Source of the DNA: Hansschlegelia plantiphila
Lineage (GTDB): Bacteria; Pseudomonadota; Alphaproteobacteria; Rhizobiales; Methylopilaceae
NCBI RefSeq assembly: GCF_027922265.1
Contig: NZ_BSFI01000007.1
Location: 384,979 to 448,978 of the forward strand
Direction: 5' to 3'
Length of the DNA stretch: 64,000 bases
Program-made: the position numbers and the translations under genes
Shown: positions 1 through 8,552 of the stretch, piece by piece
Layout: each line of letters opens with the position of its first letter
Position numbering within the stretch: the stretch's first letter is position 1
The notes under the pieces: generated by a model
Told to the model about the DNA's origin: nothing
Seen by the model: only the letters and a program-made list of their open reading frames with translations
Database searches by the model: none

Positions 1-23
1 CATCGCAACCAACAAGAAATAAA

Positions 24-58
24 CCCGCGATGATGATCGCGGGGCCCCACATCTTTTT
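24..58 (+). terminator. Probable terminator of an upstream gene
   Basis: CCCGCGAT (24-31) and ATCGCGGG (36-43) form a perfect 8-bp stem with a GATG loop. Five T residues follow at 54-58, about ten bases after the stem, so this is not an ideal intrinsic terminator. It probably ends a transcript that enters from the left edge of the window. Confidence 0.4.
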
Positions 59-515
59 AATAAGGGAATATTGAAACATCATTCAAACGCGGATCCAGAG
101 CATGATCGAATGCTATGTAGTCGATCGCCGTCCGGGGATAAACTGCTAAAGCGGACCGCGTGAAGCCAAGGCTCTCATGGAGCCGCGCAGTTTCGGCCAA
201 CGCGCGGCGTCTCTATAAGACGTTGGTATAATTTATGAATTCCACATAAGCCGCTGTGCGGCCGGGCCCTTATGAGGTCCGCCCCAAAGCGGGGAAATGT
301 TCCCTGAACAATTTTCTACTCTATCCAAAGACAGTCTTCGTCTCATCGGAAAGAGTTGCGCCGCTGCAGACGCAAGAAGCGCCCGAGGCGCAGATCAAGA
401 AAACGGTTCGACGCGTCGCTTCGAACCCTCACGCGTGGCAGCGCGCCGCGGAGACCCGTCCAAGGGGTCGCCCGTCGGCGCCGCGCTCAGGAACGGGAAA
501 CGCAAGGGGTCTCAC
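59..515 (+). promoter_or_regulatory. mxaF promoter and long 5' leader
   Basis: This is 457 bases without a convincing gene. The left part is AT-richer than the coding DNA around it. A perfect TATAAT lies at 227-232, with no good -35 hexamer 17 bases upstream, as expected for an activator-dependent mxaF promoter; in methylotrophs mxaF is usually controlled by two-component systems. If that -10 is used, the leader is about 280 nt. The frame of mxaF stays open upstream to about 297, but nothing in it looks like an N-terminal extension. The promoter call is inference from position and one hexamer. Confidence 0.4.
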
Positions 516-2408
516 ATGGTCAACCTTAGAACGTCGGCGTCGGCGTTCGCGCTGGTCGCCGCCGCAACATTGGGCGTGGCGGCGTCCGGTCTTCCGGCGC
601 GCGCCAACGACAAGCTCGTCGATCTGTCGAAGAGCGACGAGAACTGGGTGATGACGGGCAAGAACTACAGCGCCCAGAACTACAGCCCGCAGAAGCAGAT
701 CAACGTCGACAACGTCAAGGATCTGAAGCCGGCGTGGTCGTTCTCGACCGGCGTGCTGCACGGCCACGAGGGCACGCCGCTCGTCGTGGGCAACAAGATG
801 TACGTCCACACGCCGTTCCCGAACATCACCTTCGCCCTGTCGCTCGACGAGCCGGGCAAGATCCTGTGGATGCACAAGCCCAAGCAGTCCCCGACCGCGC
901 GCGCGGTGGCCTGTTGCGACGTCGTCAACCGCGGCCTCGCCTACTGGCCGGGCGACGGCGACAAGCCGGCCGAAATCCTGAAGACGCAGCTCGACGGCCA
1001 CATCGTGGCGCTCAACGCCGAGACTGGCGAAGAGCTTTGGAAGATGGAGAACTCCGACATCAAGGTCGGCTCCACCCTCACGATCGCGCCTTATGTCGTA
1101 AAGGACACCGTGCTGGTCGGCTCCTCGGGAGCGGAGCTCGGCGTTCGCGGCTACGTCACGGCCTACGACGTCAAGACCGGCGCTCAGAAGTGGCGCGCCT
1201 ACGCCACCGGCCCCGACGAGGACATCAAGCTCGCCAAGGACTTCAACGCCGCCAACCCGCAATACGGCCAGTTCGGCCTCGGCACGAACAAGACCTGGGA
1301 AGGCGACACCTGGAAGATCGGCGGCGGCACGAACTGGGGCTGGTACGCCTTCGACCCGGACACCAACCTCTTCTACTACGGCTCGGGCAACCCGGCGCCG
1401 TGGAACGAGACGATGCGTCCCGGCGACAACAAGTGGACGATGACCATCTGGGGTCGCGACATCGACACCGGCGAGGCCAAGTTCGGCTACCAGAAGACGC
1501 CGCATGACGAGTGGGACTACGCCGGCGTCAACGTGATGATGCTGTCTGAGCAGAAGGACAAGGACGGCAAGCTGCGCAAGCTGCTGACCCATCCCGACCG
1601 CAACGGCATCGTCTACACGCTCGACCGGACCAACGGCGACCTGATCTCGGCCAACAAGATGGACGACACGGTCAACTGGGTGAAGCAGGTCGACCTGAAG
1701 ACCGGCGTTCCGATCCGCGATCCCGAGTTCGCGACCCGGATGGACCACAAGGCGACCGAGATCTGCCCGTCGGCCATGGGCTACCACAACCAGGGCCACG
1801 ACAGCTACGACCCCGAGAAGCAGCGCTTCTTCCTCGGCATCAACCACATCTGCATGGACTGGGAGCCCTTCATGCTCCCGTATCGCGCGGGCCAGTTCTT
1901 CGTCGGCGCGACCCTCTGGATGTATCCCGGCCCGAAGGGCGACCGTCAGAACTACGAGGGTCTCGGCCAGATCAAGTCGTATGACGCCATCACCGGCAAG
2001 TTCGACTGGGAGAAGATGGAGCGCTTCTCCGTCTGGGGCGGCACGATGGCGACCGCAGGCGATCTCGTGTTCTACGGGACGCTCGACGGCTTCCTGAAGG
2101 CCCGCAACTCCAAGACCGGCGAGCTGCTCTGGAAGTTCCGCCTGCCTTCCGGCGTGATCGGTCACCCGATGACCTACACGAAGGACGGCGTCCAGTACGT
2201 CGCCATCTATTACGGCGTCGGCGGCTGGGCGGGCGTCGGCCTGGTGTTCGACCTGACGGATCCGACGGCCGGCCTCGGCGCGGTCGGAGCGTTCAAGAAC
2301 CTCCAGAACTACACCCAGATGGGCGGCGGCGTGATGGTGTTCTCGCTCAACGGCAAGGGCCCGTACGACGATCCGAACGTCGGCGAATACAAGGGCAAGT
2401 CGCTCTGA
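516..2408 (+). CDS. mxaF: Methanol dehydrogenase large subunit MxaF (PQQ, Ca2+ type)
   Basis: This is the catalytic alpha subunit of periplasmic PQQ methanol dehydrogenase, which oxidises methanol to formaldehyde and passes electrons to cytochrome cL. The protein is 630 aa. The ATG at 516 follows an AAGGGG site (504-509) and opens a signal peptide ending ARA at residue 30. Residues C133-C134 form the vicinal disulfide (mature 103-104). E207 (mature 177) and N292 are the expected metal ligands. The motif WDYAG puts the catalytic Asp at 334 with Ala at 336. Lanthanide XoxF enzymes carry a second Asp there, so this is the calcium MxaF type. It is first in the mxa operon and is separated from mxaJ by a hairpin. 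Confidence 0.97.
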   Translation: MVNLRTSASAFALVAAATLGVAASGLPARANDKLVDLSKSDENWVMTGKNYSAQNYSPQKQINVDNVKDLKPAWSFSTGVLHGHEGTPLVVGNKMYVHTPFPNITFALSLDEPGKILWMHKPKQSPTARAVACCDVVNRGLAYWPGDGDKPAEILKTQLDGHIVALNAETGEELWKMENSDIKVGSTLTIAPYVVKDTVLVGSSGAELGVRGYVTAYDVKTGAQKWRAYATGPDEDIKLAKDFNAANPQYGQFGLGTNKTWEGDTWKIGGGTNWGWYAFDPDTNLFYYGSGNPAPWNETMRPGDNKWTMTIWGRDIDTGEAKFGYQKTPHDEWDYAGVNVMMLSEQKDKDGKLRKLLTHPDRNGIVYTLDRTNGDLISANKMDDTVNWVKQVDLKTGVPIRDPEFATRMDHKATEICPSAMGYHNQGHDSYDPEKQRFFLGINHICMDWEPFMLPYRAGQFFVGATLWMYPGPKGDRQNYEGLGQIKSYDAITGKFDWEKMERFSVWGGTMATAGDLVFYGTLDGFLKARNSKTGELLWKFRLPSGVIGHPMTYTKDGVQYVAIYYGVGGWAGVGLVFDLTDPTAGLGAVGAFKNLQNYTQMGGGVMVFSLNGKGPYDDPNVGEYKGKSL

Positions 2409-2430
2409 TCGCTGACTGATCGACGACAGC

Positions 2431-2459
2431 GACCCCGCCGGCCGACGGTCGGCGGGGTC
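2431..2459 (+). terminator. Hairpin between mxaF and mxaJ
   Basis: GACCCCGCCG (2431-2440) and CGGCGGGGTC (2450-2459) form a perfect 10-bp GC-rich stem with a 9-base loop, 22 bases after the mxaF stop. No T-run follows. It is probably an attenuator or an mRNA 3' end stabiliser that keeps mxaF transcript in excess over the distal genes. Confidence 0.55.
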
Positions 2460-2552
2460 CGCTTCAAGAACCACCAAGAACGTCTGAAGGCGTCTCGCGA
2501 CCGGCATGATCGGGCTTGTCCGACCGTGGCGAACGGCAGGGAGAATTTGCAA

Positions 2553-3419
2553 ATGACGGCTCTCAACCGCGGCATGGCGGGCGCGGCGATCCTGGCGAGC
2601 CTGGGCATGTCCTCATGGACCGCGTGCGCCGCCGAGAGCGGCGTTGCGAAGGCCGCGGGCGGCGCGTCGCTCCGGGTCTGCGCCTCGACCGTGGAGGCGC
2701 CCTATTCGATGGCGGACAGCAAGGGCTTCGAGAACCGGATCGCCGCCCTCGTCGCCGAAGCCATGGGACGCAAGATCGAGTTCGTCTGGTCGAAGCAGCC
2801 CGCGATCTATCAGGTCCGCGACGGCCTGGACAAAAACCTGTGCGACGTCGTCCTCGGCGTCGACGAGGGCGACGAGCGGGTGCTCTCGACCAAGCCTTAT
2901 TTCCGGACCGGCTACGTCTTCGTGACGCGGACCGACGAGGCCGATATCGGCCCCAGCTGGAAGGACGCCGGCAAGAGCGACTTCAACAGATTCGCCGTGC
3001 GCTTCCAGACTCCGGCAGAACTGATGCTGAAGCGGCTCGGCAAATACGAGGAGAACGTCTCCTACGGGCTGTCTCTGGTGAACTTCGAGGACAAGCGGAA
3101 CAAGTACACCCAGGTCGCGGCCGACAAGCTGGTCAGCGAAGTGGCGAGCGGAAACGCCGACGTGGCGATCGCCTTCGGCTCTGACGTCGGGCCCTACGTC
3201 CGGACGTCTTCGAAGCCGCTGAAGGTCACGATGATCGAAGACGACTTCAGCCTCGAAGACGGAACCAAGGTTCCGCTGCACTTCAACCAGGCGATGGGCG
3301 TCCGCAAGGACGACGAGGACCTTGCGAAGGCGCTCGACGCCGCGATCGAGAAGGCCCGGCCGCAGATCGACGAGTTGCTGAAGGCCGAGGGCATCCCGGT
3401 TCTCGCCCCGAACACCTGA
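2553..3419 (+). CDS. mxaJ: Methanol oxidation protein MxaJ
   Basis: MxaJ is a periplasmic protein of the solute-binding fold needed for active methanol dehydrogenase; in some methylotrophs it copurifies with MxaFI. The protein is 288 aa. The ATG at 2553 has an AGGGAG site (2538-2543) nine bases upstream and begins a signal peptide (MTALNRGMAGAAILASLGM). A conserved start to the mature domain (LRVCASTVEAPYS) and a body rich in binding-protein-like segments follow. The position between mxaF and mxaG is canonical. A GTG at 2526 is in frame but has no better signal. Confidence 0.92.
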   Translation: MTALNRGMAGAAILASLGMSSWTACAAESGVAKAAGGASLRVCASTVEAPYSMADSKGFENRIAALVAEAMGRKIEFVWSKQPAIYQVRDGLDKNLCDVVLGVDEGDERVLSTKPYFRTGYVFVTRTDEADIGPSWKDAGKSDFNRFAVRFQTPAELMLKRLGKYEENVSYGLSLVNFEDKRNKYTQVAADKLVSEVASGNADVAIAFGSDVGPYVRTSSKPLKVTMIEDDFSLEDGTKVPLHFNQAMGVRKDDEDLAKALDAAIEKARPQIDELLKAEGIPVLAPNT

Positions 3420-3459
3420 TGCGGCGGCGTGGCCGCTCAGGGTCTTGAAGGAAATCAGT

Positions 3460-3477
3460 ATGATTGGGTTGCCATGA
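3460..3477 (+). CDS. Five-codon minicistron coupled to mxaG
   Basis: The frame ATG ATT GGG TTG CCA TGA encodes MIGLP. An AAGGA site at 3448-3452 is ideally placed for this ATG, while the mxaG ATG at 3474 has no good site of its own. The TGA overlaps the mxaG start as ATGA, the arrangement used for translational coupling. That it is translated is inference. Confidence 0.45.
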   Translation: MIGLP

Positions 3478-4043
3478 GAAAGAAGATCTGGATGGCCGCA
3501 CTCGCGTCGGCGGCGGTCGCTTTCAGTATTTCGGCCGCAAGCGCCGCGATCGAACTGCACAACACCATTACGGGCGAGCCGCTCAGCCTCGACGACGCGC
3601 CGCCCGAGGGCAAGGACGTGCCCGCCTTCAAGGAGTTCATCGAGACCGGCCGCAACCCCTATCTCAACGAGCCGAACTGCCTGGCGAAGGGTCAGCAGCT
3701 GTACCTCGGCGCATGCTCGGGGTGCCACGGGCATGTGGCCGAGGGCAAGATCGGTCCGGGTCTGAACGACGACTATTGGACCTATCCGGACAACAACACC
3801 GACAAGGGCATGTTCGAAACCGTCTTCGGCGGCGCAAGCGGACAGATGGGCCCGATGTATCAGGTCGTAAACGTCGACGAGATACTGATGGTGATGGCCT
3901 GGGTCCGGCACATGTACAAGGACAAGGTCGAGGACGCCGCGTGGCTCGACGACGCGCAGAAGGCGAAGTTCCAGCCCTATGACGGCAAGGACGCGCCGAA
4001 GCCCGACCCGGCGAACACGCCGGCGGAATGCAAGATCGAGTGA
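3474..4043 (+). CDS. mxaG: Cytochrome cL (MxaG)
   Basis: MxaG is the periplasmic c-type cytochrome that is the specific electron acceptor of methanol dehydrogenase. The protein is 189 aa. The start at 3474 gives a clear signal peptide (MRKKIWMAALASAAVAF, then ASA). The single heme site CSGCH is at residues 81-85, and the likely axial Met lies in QMGPM (125-128). The acidic, single-heme layout and the place between mxaJ and mxaI are typical. Translation probably depends on the overlapping MIGLP minicistron. Confidence 0.94.
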   Translation: MRKKIWMAALASAAVAFSISAASAAIELHNTITGEPLSLDDAPPEGKDVPAFKEFIETGRNPYLNEPNCLAKGQQLYLGACSGCHGHVAEGKIGPGLNDDYWTYPDNNTDKGMFETVFGGASGQMGPMYQVVNVDEILMVMAWVRHMYKDKVEDAAWLDDAQKAKFQPYDGKDAPKPDPANTPAECKIE

Positions 4044-4147
4044 TCACGAATCTCCGCCGGTCTCCGGCGCGGGACGAGGGTCGGCCGGAGGGGGCCGGAC
4101 CTGACGGTGCAAGAACGCAAAGCAAAACGCGTCTAGGAGGAATGCCA

Positions 4148-4459
4148 ATGTCTATGATCAAGACTTTCTGCGGCGTCGCGGCGGCCGCTGCATTCATGAC
4201 CGTCGCGGCCGCGGCTCCCGCGCTCGCCTATGATGGGACGAAGTGCAAGGAGCCGGGCGTGTGCTGGGAGCCGAAGCCCGGCTATCCCGCCAAGGCCGAG
4301 ATCAAGGGCTCGAAGTACGACCCGAAGCATGATCCGAAGGAAGTCGCCAAGCAGGGCGACTCCATCAAGGCCATGGAGCAGCGCAACAAGCAGCGGGCCG
4401 ACAACTACGCCAAGACCGGCAAGTTCGAATACGACGTCTCCAAGATCAAGACGAACTGA
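4148..4459 (+). CDS. mxaI: Methanol dehydrogenase small subunit MxaI
   Basis: MxaI is the beta subunit of the alpha2beta2 methanol dehydrogenase, a small lysine-rich extended peptide wrapped on MxaF. The protein is 103 aa with a 27-residue signal ending ALA, leaving a mature chain of about 76 residues. It begins YDGTKCKEPGVCWEPKPGYP and ends KTGKFEYDVSKIKTN, closely matching the known family. ATGs exist at 4142, 4148 and 4154. Only 4148 is seven bases after the AGGAGG at 4135-4140. Cysteines in KCKEPGVCW form the known disulfide. Confidence 0.96.
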   Translation: MSMIKTFCGVAAAAAFMTVAAAAPALAYDGTKCKEPGVCWEPKPGYPAKAEIKGSKYDPKHDPKEVAKQGDSIKAMEQRNKQRADNYAKTGKFEYDVSKIKTN

Positions 4460-4473
4460 CGTCTCTTCGGACG

Positions 4474-4507
4474 GGGCCGGCGCGCGAGCGCATCGACGCG
4501 CCGGCCC
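4474..4507 (+). terminator. Hairpin after mxaI
   Basis: GGGCCGGCGCG (4474-4484) pairs perfectly with CGCGCCGGCCC (4497-4507), an 11-bp stem with a 12-base loop, 15 bases after mxaI. No T-run follows. It probably separates the abundant structural mRNA mxaFJGI from the accessory mxaRSACKLD mRNA. Confidence 0.55.
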
Positions 4508-4685
4508 TTCGAACCGATCCCATGTGGTCCGGGCGCATCCGGATCGCTCCCTCCGGTCGTCGGGGCGGCGTCTTCCGGCCGTCCCCGGGATGACGACACG
4601 CACCTAGCGGCCGCCGGCGGACGGGACGTCGCCTGATTGTCCCGCCCCGGTGGCCGTCTTTTCCCCAGAGATGAGGCGAGGTGTC

Positions 4686-5744
4686 ATGAGCGTTTCGACG
4701 GCGGCCGGACTACGGCCCGAGACCGCGTCGACCGACCTCTCGCTCGACGCCTGGCGCGACCGCGCCCACGCTTTCGAGGCGGAAGTCGGCCGCGCGGTCG
4801 TGGGCCAGCCCGGCGTGGTGCGGCTGCTGACGGTGGCGCTGTTCGCGCGCGGCCATGTGCTGCTCGAAGGCGACGTCGGCGTCGGCAAGACCACGATCCT
4901 GCGCGCCGTGGCGCGCGTGCTGGGCGGTCCGTTCGAGCGGATCGAGGGCACGGTCGACCTGATGCCGACCGACATGCTGTACACGGCCTTCGTCGACGAC
5001 GACGGCAAGCCGCGCGTCGAGCCGGGCCCGGTGCTGCACCATGGCGAGGATCTCGCCGTGTTCTTTTTCAACGAGATCAACCGCGCCCGCCCGCAGGTGC
5101 ATTCCCTGCTGCTGCGGCTGATGGCCGAGCGCAGCGTGACCGCCTTCGGCAAGGAATGGTCGTTCCCGCATCTCCAGGTTTTCGCCGACCGCAACCGGGT
5201 TGAGAAGGAGGAGACCTTCGAGCTCCCCGCCGCCGCCCGCGACCGCTTCCTGATGGAGATCGCGGTCGAGGCGCCGTCGGAGACGGAGGTCCGGCGCGAC
5301 CTGGTGTTCAACCCGCGGTTCCACGACGTCGACCGCCTGATCGGGGGCTTGGCCGAAGGCGTCGTCGATCACCGGCGGCTCGGCGACGTCGGCCGGGCGA
5401 TCCAGTCGGCGGTCCACGCCAGCCCGACGCTCGAAACCTATGTGCTCGGCCTGTGGGACGCGCTCAGGGCGCCAAAGGCCGCGGGCGTCGACATCGCCGG
5501 CGCCGACATGGACCGCCTGCTGCAGGGCGGCGCGAGCCCGCGCGGCGTCAGCGCGCTGGTGCGCGCGGCGCGCGTGACCGCCTGGCTCGCGGGCCGCGAC
5601 ATGGTGCTGCCCGAGGACGTGCGGGCGGTGTTCTCGCCCGTCATGGCGCACCGGATCTTCCTCGATCCGATCTACGAGATCAGGCGCGACCGCATCGTGC
5701 CGGACCTCTGCCGGCAGGTGTTCGAGAGGGTGCCGGCGCCGTGA
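4686..5744 (+). CDS. mxaR: MoxR-family AAA+ ATPase MxaR
   Basis: This is a cytoplasmic chaperone-like ATPase of the MoxR family, needed with MxaSACKL for metal insertion and activation of methanol dehydrogenase. The protein is 352 aa. Walker A is GDVGVGKTT (62-70). The Walker B segment reads FFFNEINRA, so the usual Asp before the catalytic Glu (E130) is Asn129. The sensor-1 segment reads FADRNRVEKEETF rather than the common ATQNPIEQEGT. The ATG at 4686 follows GAGG. It overlaps mxaS by four bases (GTGA). Confidence 0.9.
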   Translation: MSVSTAAGLRPETASTDLSLDAWRDRAHAFEAEVGRAVVGQPGVVRLLTVALFARGHVLLEGDVGVGKTTILRAVARVLGGPFERIEGTVDLMPTDMLYTAFVDDDGKPRVEPGPVLHHGEDLAVFFFNEINRARPQVHSLLLRLMAERSVTAFGKEWSFPHLQVFADRNRVEKEETFELPAAARDRFLMEIAVEAPSETEVRRDLVFNPRFHDVDRLIGGLAEGVVDHRRLGDVGRAIQSAVHASPTLETYVLGLWDALRAPKAAGVDIAGADMDRLLQGGASPRGVSALVRAARVTAWLAGRDMVLPEDVRAVFSPVMAHRIFLDPIYEIRRDRIVPDLCRQVFERVPAP

Positions 5745-6619
5745 GCCTCGCCCGCGAGCCGGCCGGGCCGCCGAGGCGCGATCTGCCGTACCGGCTGTTC
5801 GGCCGGGCGCGCGGCGTCGCGCCGGGCGCGCACCGGGCGGTCGGCTCGGGCGCCAACGGCGCGTTTCTCCGCCACGTCTCGCTGCTCGAGCTGCCCGACG
5901 CGCGGCGTATCGACATGCGCGCCTCGCTGCTCGATCCGCTCGGCGGCGTGAAGGTCCGTCGGTTCGAGCGCCGCGCCCGGATCGACGTCTTCGTGGTGCT
6001 CGATCTCTCGGGATCGATGGCCTTCGGCCGCTCGCATCGCGACGACGACCCTGTCGCCGATCTCTGCGCGGCGATCGCCCACGCGGCGATCAGAGGGCAG
6101 GACCGCTTCGGCCTGATCGCGGCCGGACCGACCCCGCGCGCCGATTTCGTGATCCGGGCGACCCGGCGGCGCGGCGTGCCCGACGAGGTCTGGACGCGCC
6201 TGCGCGCAGAGGCCGGCGCGGGCCGGGGCGTGGGCGGACTGCTCCGCTCGATCGAGGAGCTGCCGACCCGCCGCTCCCTCGTGTTCGTCGTCTCGGACTT
6301 CCTCATGCCGCCGGAGGCGCTCGACGGTCTGCTCGGCCAGCTCTGGAGGCACGACGTCGTTCCGGTCGTCGTGCGGTCGAGCGCGGTGGAAAGCCGGCTG
6401 CCGCGCTTCGGGCTGATCGAGACCCGCGACCTCGAGACCGGCCGGCGCCGGCTGGTGCTGATGCGGCGCTCGCTGCGCGAGCGGTGGCTGGCGGAGGCGC
6501 GCGCGCGCCGCGCGGCGCTCGATCTCGTCTTCCGCAGCTACGGTCGCCCGGGATTCGACCTCGTCGACCGGTTCGACGGCGACGCATTCGCCGATTTCCT
6601 GCTCTCGGGCGGCGTCTGA
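5741..6619 (+). CDS. mxaS: DUF58 / von Willebrand-type protein MxaS
   Basis: MxaS is required for methanol dehydrogenase activation and is the usual partner of a MoxR ATPase. The protein is 292 aa. A cysteine-free N-terminal DUF58 segment (LLDPLGGVKVRRFERR) precedes a VWA-like domain whose metal-ion adhesion motif is DLSGS (D88, S90, S92). No membrane segment is seen, so it is probably cytoplasmic. The GTG start at 5741 overlaps the mxaR stop. The stop overlaps mxaA by one base (TGATG). Confidence 0.9.
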   Translation: MSLAREPAGPPRRDLPYRLFGRARGVAPGAHRAVGSGANGAFLRHVSLLELPDARRIDMRASLLDPLGGVKVRRFERRARIDVFVVLDLSGSMAFGRSHRDDDPVADLCAAIAHAAIRGQDRFGLIAAGPTPRADFVIRATRRRGVPDEVWTRLRAEAGAGRGVGGLLRSIEELPTRRSLVFVVSDFLMPPEALDGLLGQLWRHDVVPVVVRSSAVESRLPRFGLIETRDLETGRRRLVLMRRSLRERWLAEARARRAALDLVFRSYGRPGFDLVDRFDGDAFADFLLSGGV

Positions 6620-7521
6620 TGCGCCGCCTCCTGCTCGCCGCCGCGATCGCGCTGTTCGCGCCGGCCGGCGCCGGCCTCGCGCAGGTGCGCAGCGTCGAGA
6701 CCTATGGCCCCCGCCCGTTCGGCGTGCTGCTCGGCGACGTCCTGAAGCTGCAGTCGGTCGTCGTGGTCGACGCCCCGTTCAAGCTCGATCGCTCGACGCT
6801 GCCGCAGCCCGGAGCGGTCACCTATTCGCTCGAGCTGCACAAGATCGACGTCACGGAAGAGCCCGCCCCGGACAATGGGACGCGCTACCGGATCGAGACC
6901 GAGTACCAGACGTTCTTCTCCGCCCTGGAGACCGGCGAGCAGACCGTCCCCGCCTACACGATCGCGGTGTCGGACGGGACGCGTCGCGAGGAGGTCCAGG
7001 CGGGCAAGTGGACCTATGTCACCTCGCCGCTCCGGCCGATCCAGGGGCAAGCCGGCGAAAGCAATCTCCGGCTGCGGCCCGACGTCCGGCCGGCGATCCC
7101 GTCGACCAGGGCGGCCCGCATCCAGCTCGGCGCGGCGCTCGCGCTGGTCGCCTTGCTGTTCTGCGCGCTCGCCTGGCAACGGTCCTGGTGGCCGTTCCAC
7201 CGCCGGGCGTCGCGGCCCTTCGGCGCCGCCGCGCGCGAGATCGGCCGGCTCGCGGGTCGGGGAGAGGAGGGGCGTCGCGCGGCGCTGCTGCGGCTCCACC
7301 GCGCGTTCGACGTCGCGTGGGGCAAGCGGCTGCTCGGCGACGACATCGGCGCCTTCCTGCGCGACCGGCCCGCCTTCGCGCGGCACGGCGAGGCGATCCG
7401 CTCCTTCTTCGAGGCGTCGCGCGCGGCCTTCTTCGGGCCCGCCGGCGCGACCGCGTCGATCGCGCCCGACGCGCTGACGCGGCTGGCGCGCGACCTCGCG
7501 AGCGCGGAGCGGGCGTCGTGA
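6619..7521 (+). CDS. mxaA: Methanol dehydrogenase assembly protein MxaA
   Basis: MxaA is one of the proteins implicated in calcium insertion into methanol dehydrogenase. The protein is 300 aa. It has a signal peptide (MRRLLLAAAIALFAPAGAG), a periplasmic region of about 150 residues, one membrane helix (LGAALALVALLFCALAW, about 174-190) followed by WQRSWW, and a basic cytoplasmic tail of about 110 residues. The ATG at 6619 overlaps the mxaS TGA, and its own stop overlaps mxaC (GTGA). Confidence 0.88.
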   Translation: MRRLLLAAAIALFAPAGAGLAQVRSVETYGPRPFGVLLGDVLKLQSVVVVDAPFKLDRSTLPQPGAVTYSLELHKIDVTEEPAPDNGTRYRIETEYQTFFSALETGEQTVPAYTIAVSDGTRREEVQAGKWTYVTSPLRPIQGQAGESNLRLRPDVRPAIPSTRAARIQLGAALALVALLFCALAWQRSWWPFHRRASRPFGAAAREIGRLAGRGEEGRRAALLRLHRAFDVAWGKRLLGDDIGAFLRDRPAFARHGEAIRSFFEASRAAFFGPAGATASIAPDALTRLARDLASAERAS

Positions 7522-8552
7522 CCGCGCTGTCCGCTCTCGGCGTCGATCTCCCGTGGGTCCTGCTGCTGCTGCCGCTGGCGCTGCTGCCGGTCCTCGTCTC
7601 GCCGCTGCGCCTGTCTTCGGCGCCGGCGGACGAGGTCGTCCCGCGCGACCCGCTGTCGAGCGCGATCGGGGCTGCGATCATCGCGGCCGGGGCGCTCGCG
7701 ATCGCCAGCCTGATCTTCGGCCTCGCAGGCTTTCATCTGCGCGAGCAGAGCATCGAGCGTCGCGGGTCCGGGGCCAACATCGTGCTGCTGATCGACCGGT
7801 CGAGCAGCATGGATTCGACCTTCGCCGACCGGCTGCCCGACGGCGCGGAGGAATCCAAGTCGGCGGCCGCCAGGCGGCTGCTTACCGATTTCGCGTCGCG
7901 CCGTCCGGCCGACCGGGTCGCAGTGGCGGCGTTCTCGACCTCGCCGATGCCGATCGTGCCGATGACCGACGAGCATGAGGCGGTCCGCGCCGCGATCGCG
8001 GCGATCGATCATCCCGGCCTCGCGAAGACCGACGTCGGCCGCGGCCTGCTGCTCGCCTTCTCGATGTTCGACGCCTCGTCGAGCGAGAGCTCGCGCGCCG
8101 TCGTGCTGGTGTCGGACGGCGCGGCCGTGATCGACCGCCGCGTCCAGGACGCGTTGCGCGACGCCGCGGCCCGCTCGCCCGTCAGCCTCTACTGGCTGTT
8201 CCTGCGGACCGAGGGCGCCAAGGGCATCTACGACGCGCCGGCGTCGGGCGAGGAGGACTCGCCGTTCTCCAACCCCGAGCGGCACCTCAACATCTTCCTC
8301 AAGAGTCTCGGCCTGCCGTACCGGGCCTTCGAGGCGAACAGCGCGGCGCAGGTGTCGGACGCGATCCGCGAGATCGACCAGCTCGAGCAGCGGCCGACCT
8401 TCTACAAGGAGACCATCCCGAAGCGCGATCTCTCGCCTTGGTGCTTCGGCCTCGCGGCCTTCGCGATCGCTTTGCTGCTCGCCGCCAAGCTCTCCGAGCG
8501 CCGCCTCGACGAGGACGTCGCTCCCGCAGGCGCTGCGAGGGCGCAGTCGTGA
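7518..8552 (+). CDS. mxaC: Membrane-anchored VWA protein MxaC
   Basis: MxaC is a methanol dehydrogenase maturation factor. The protein is 344 aa, with two N-terminal membrane helices (WVLLLLPLALLPVLV and AIIAAGALAIASLIFGLAG), a periplasmic VWA domain with DRSSS metal site (D93, S95, S97), and a C-terminal helix (CFGLAAFAIALLLAA). This topology matches BatA/BatB-type proteins that work with MoxR ATPases. The GTG start is fixed by the 4-base overlap with mxaA, and it overlaps mxaK in the same way. Confidence 0.88.
   Translation: MTALSALGVDLPWVLLLLPLALLPVLVSPLRLSSAPADEVVPRDPLSSAIGAAIIAAGALAIASLIFGLAGFHLREQSIERRGSGANIVLLIDRSSSMDSTFADRLPDGAEESKSAAARRLLTDFASRRPADRVAVAAFSTSPMPIVPMTDEHEAVRAAIAAIDHPGLAKTDVGRGLLLAFSMFDASSSESSRAVVLVSDGAAVIDRRVQDALRDAAARSPVSLYWLFLRTEGAKGIYDAPASGEEDSPFSNPERHLNIFLKSLGLPYRAFEANSAAQVSDAIREIDQLEQRPTFYKETIPKRDLSPWCFGLAAFAIALLLAAKLSERRLDEDVAPAGAARAQS

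Noticed and set aside
297..515. An open frame continuous with mxaF upstream of 516
   Set aside because: It would bury the signal peptide and lacks a ribosome site; it is open only because the DNA is GC-rich.
516..2408. mxaF as a lanthanide XoxF enzyme
   Set aside because: Position 336 is Ala in WDYAG, where XoxF has Asp, and the gene is followed by mxaJ, mxaG and mxaI.
429..2552. A 707-codon frame antisense to mxaF
   Set aside because: It mirrors codon third positions of mxaF and encodes an Arg/Val-rich low-complexity product. Similar long antisense frames exist opposite fdsA, dnaE2 and the sensor kinase.
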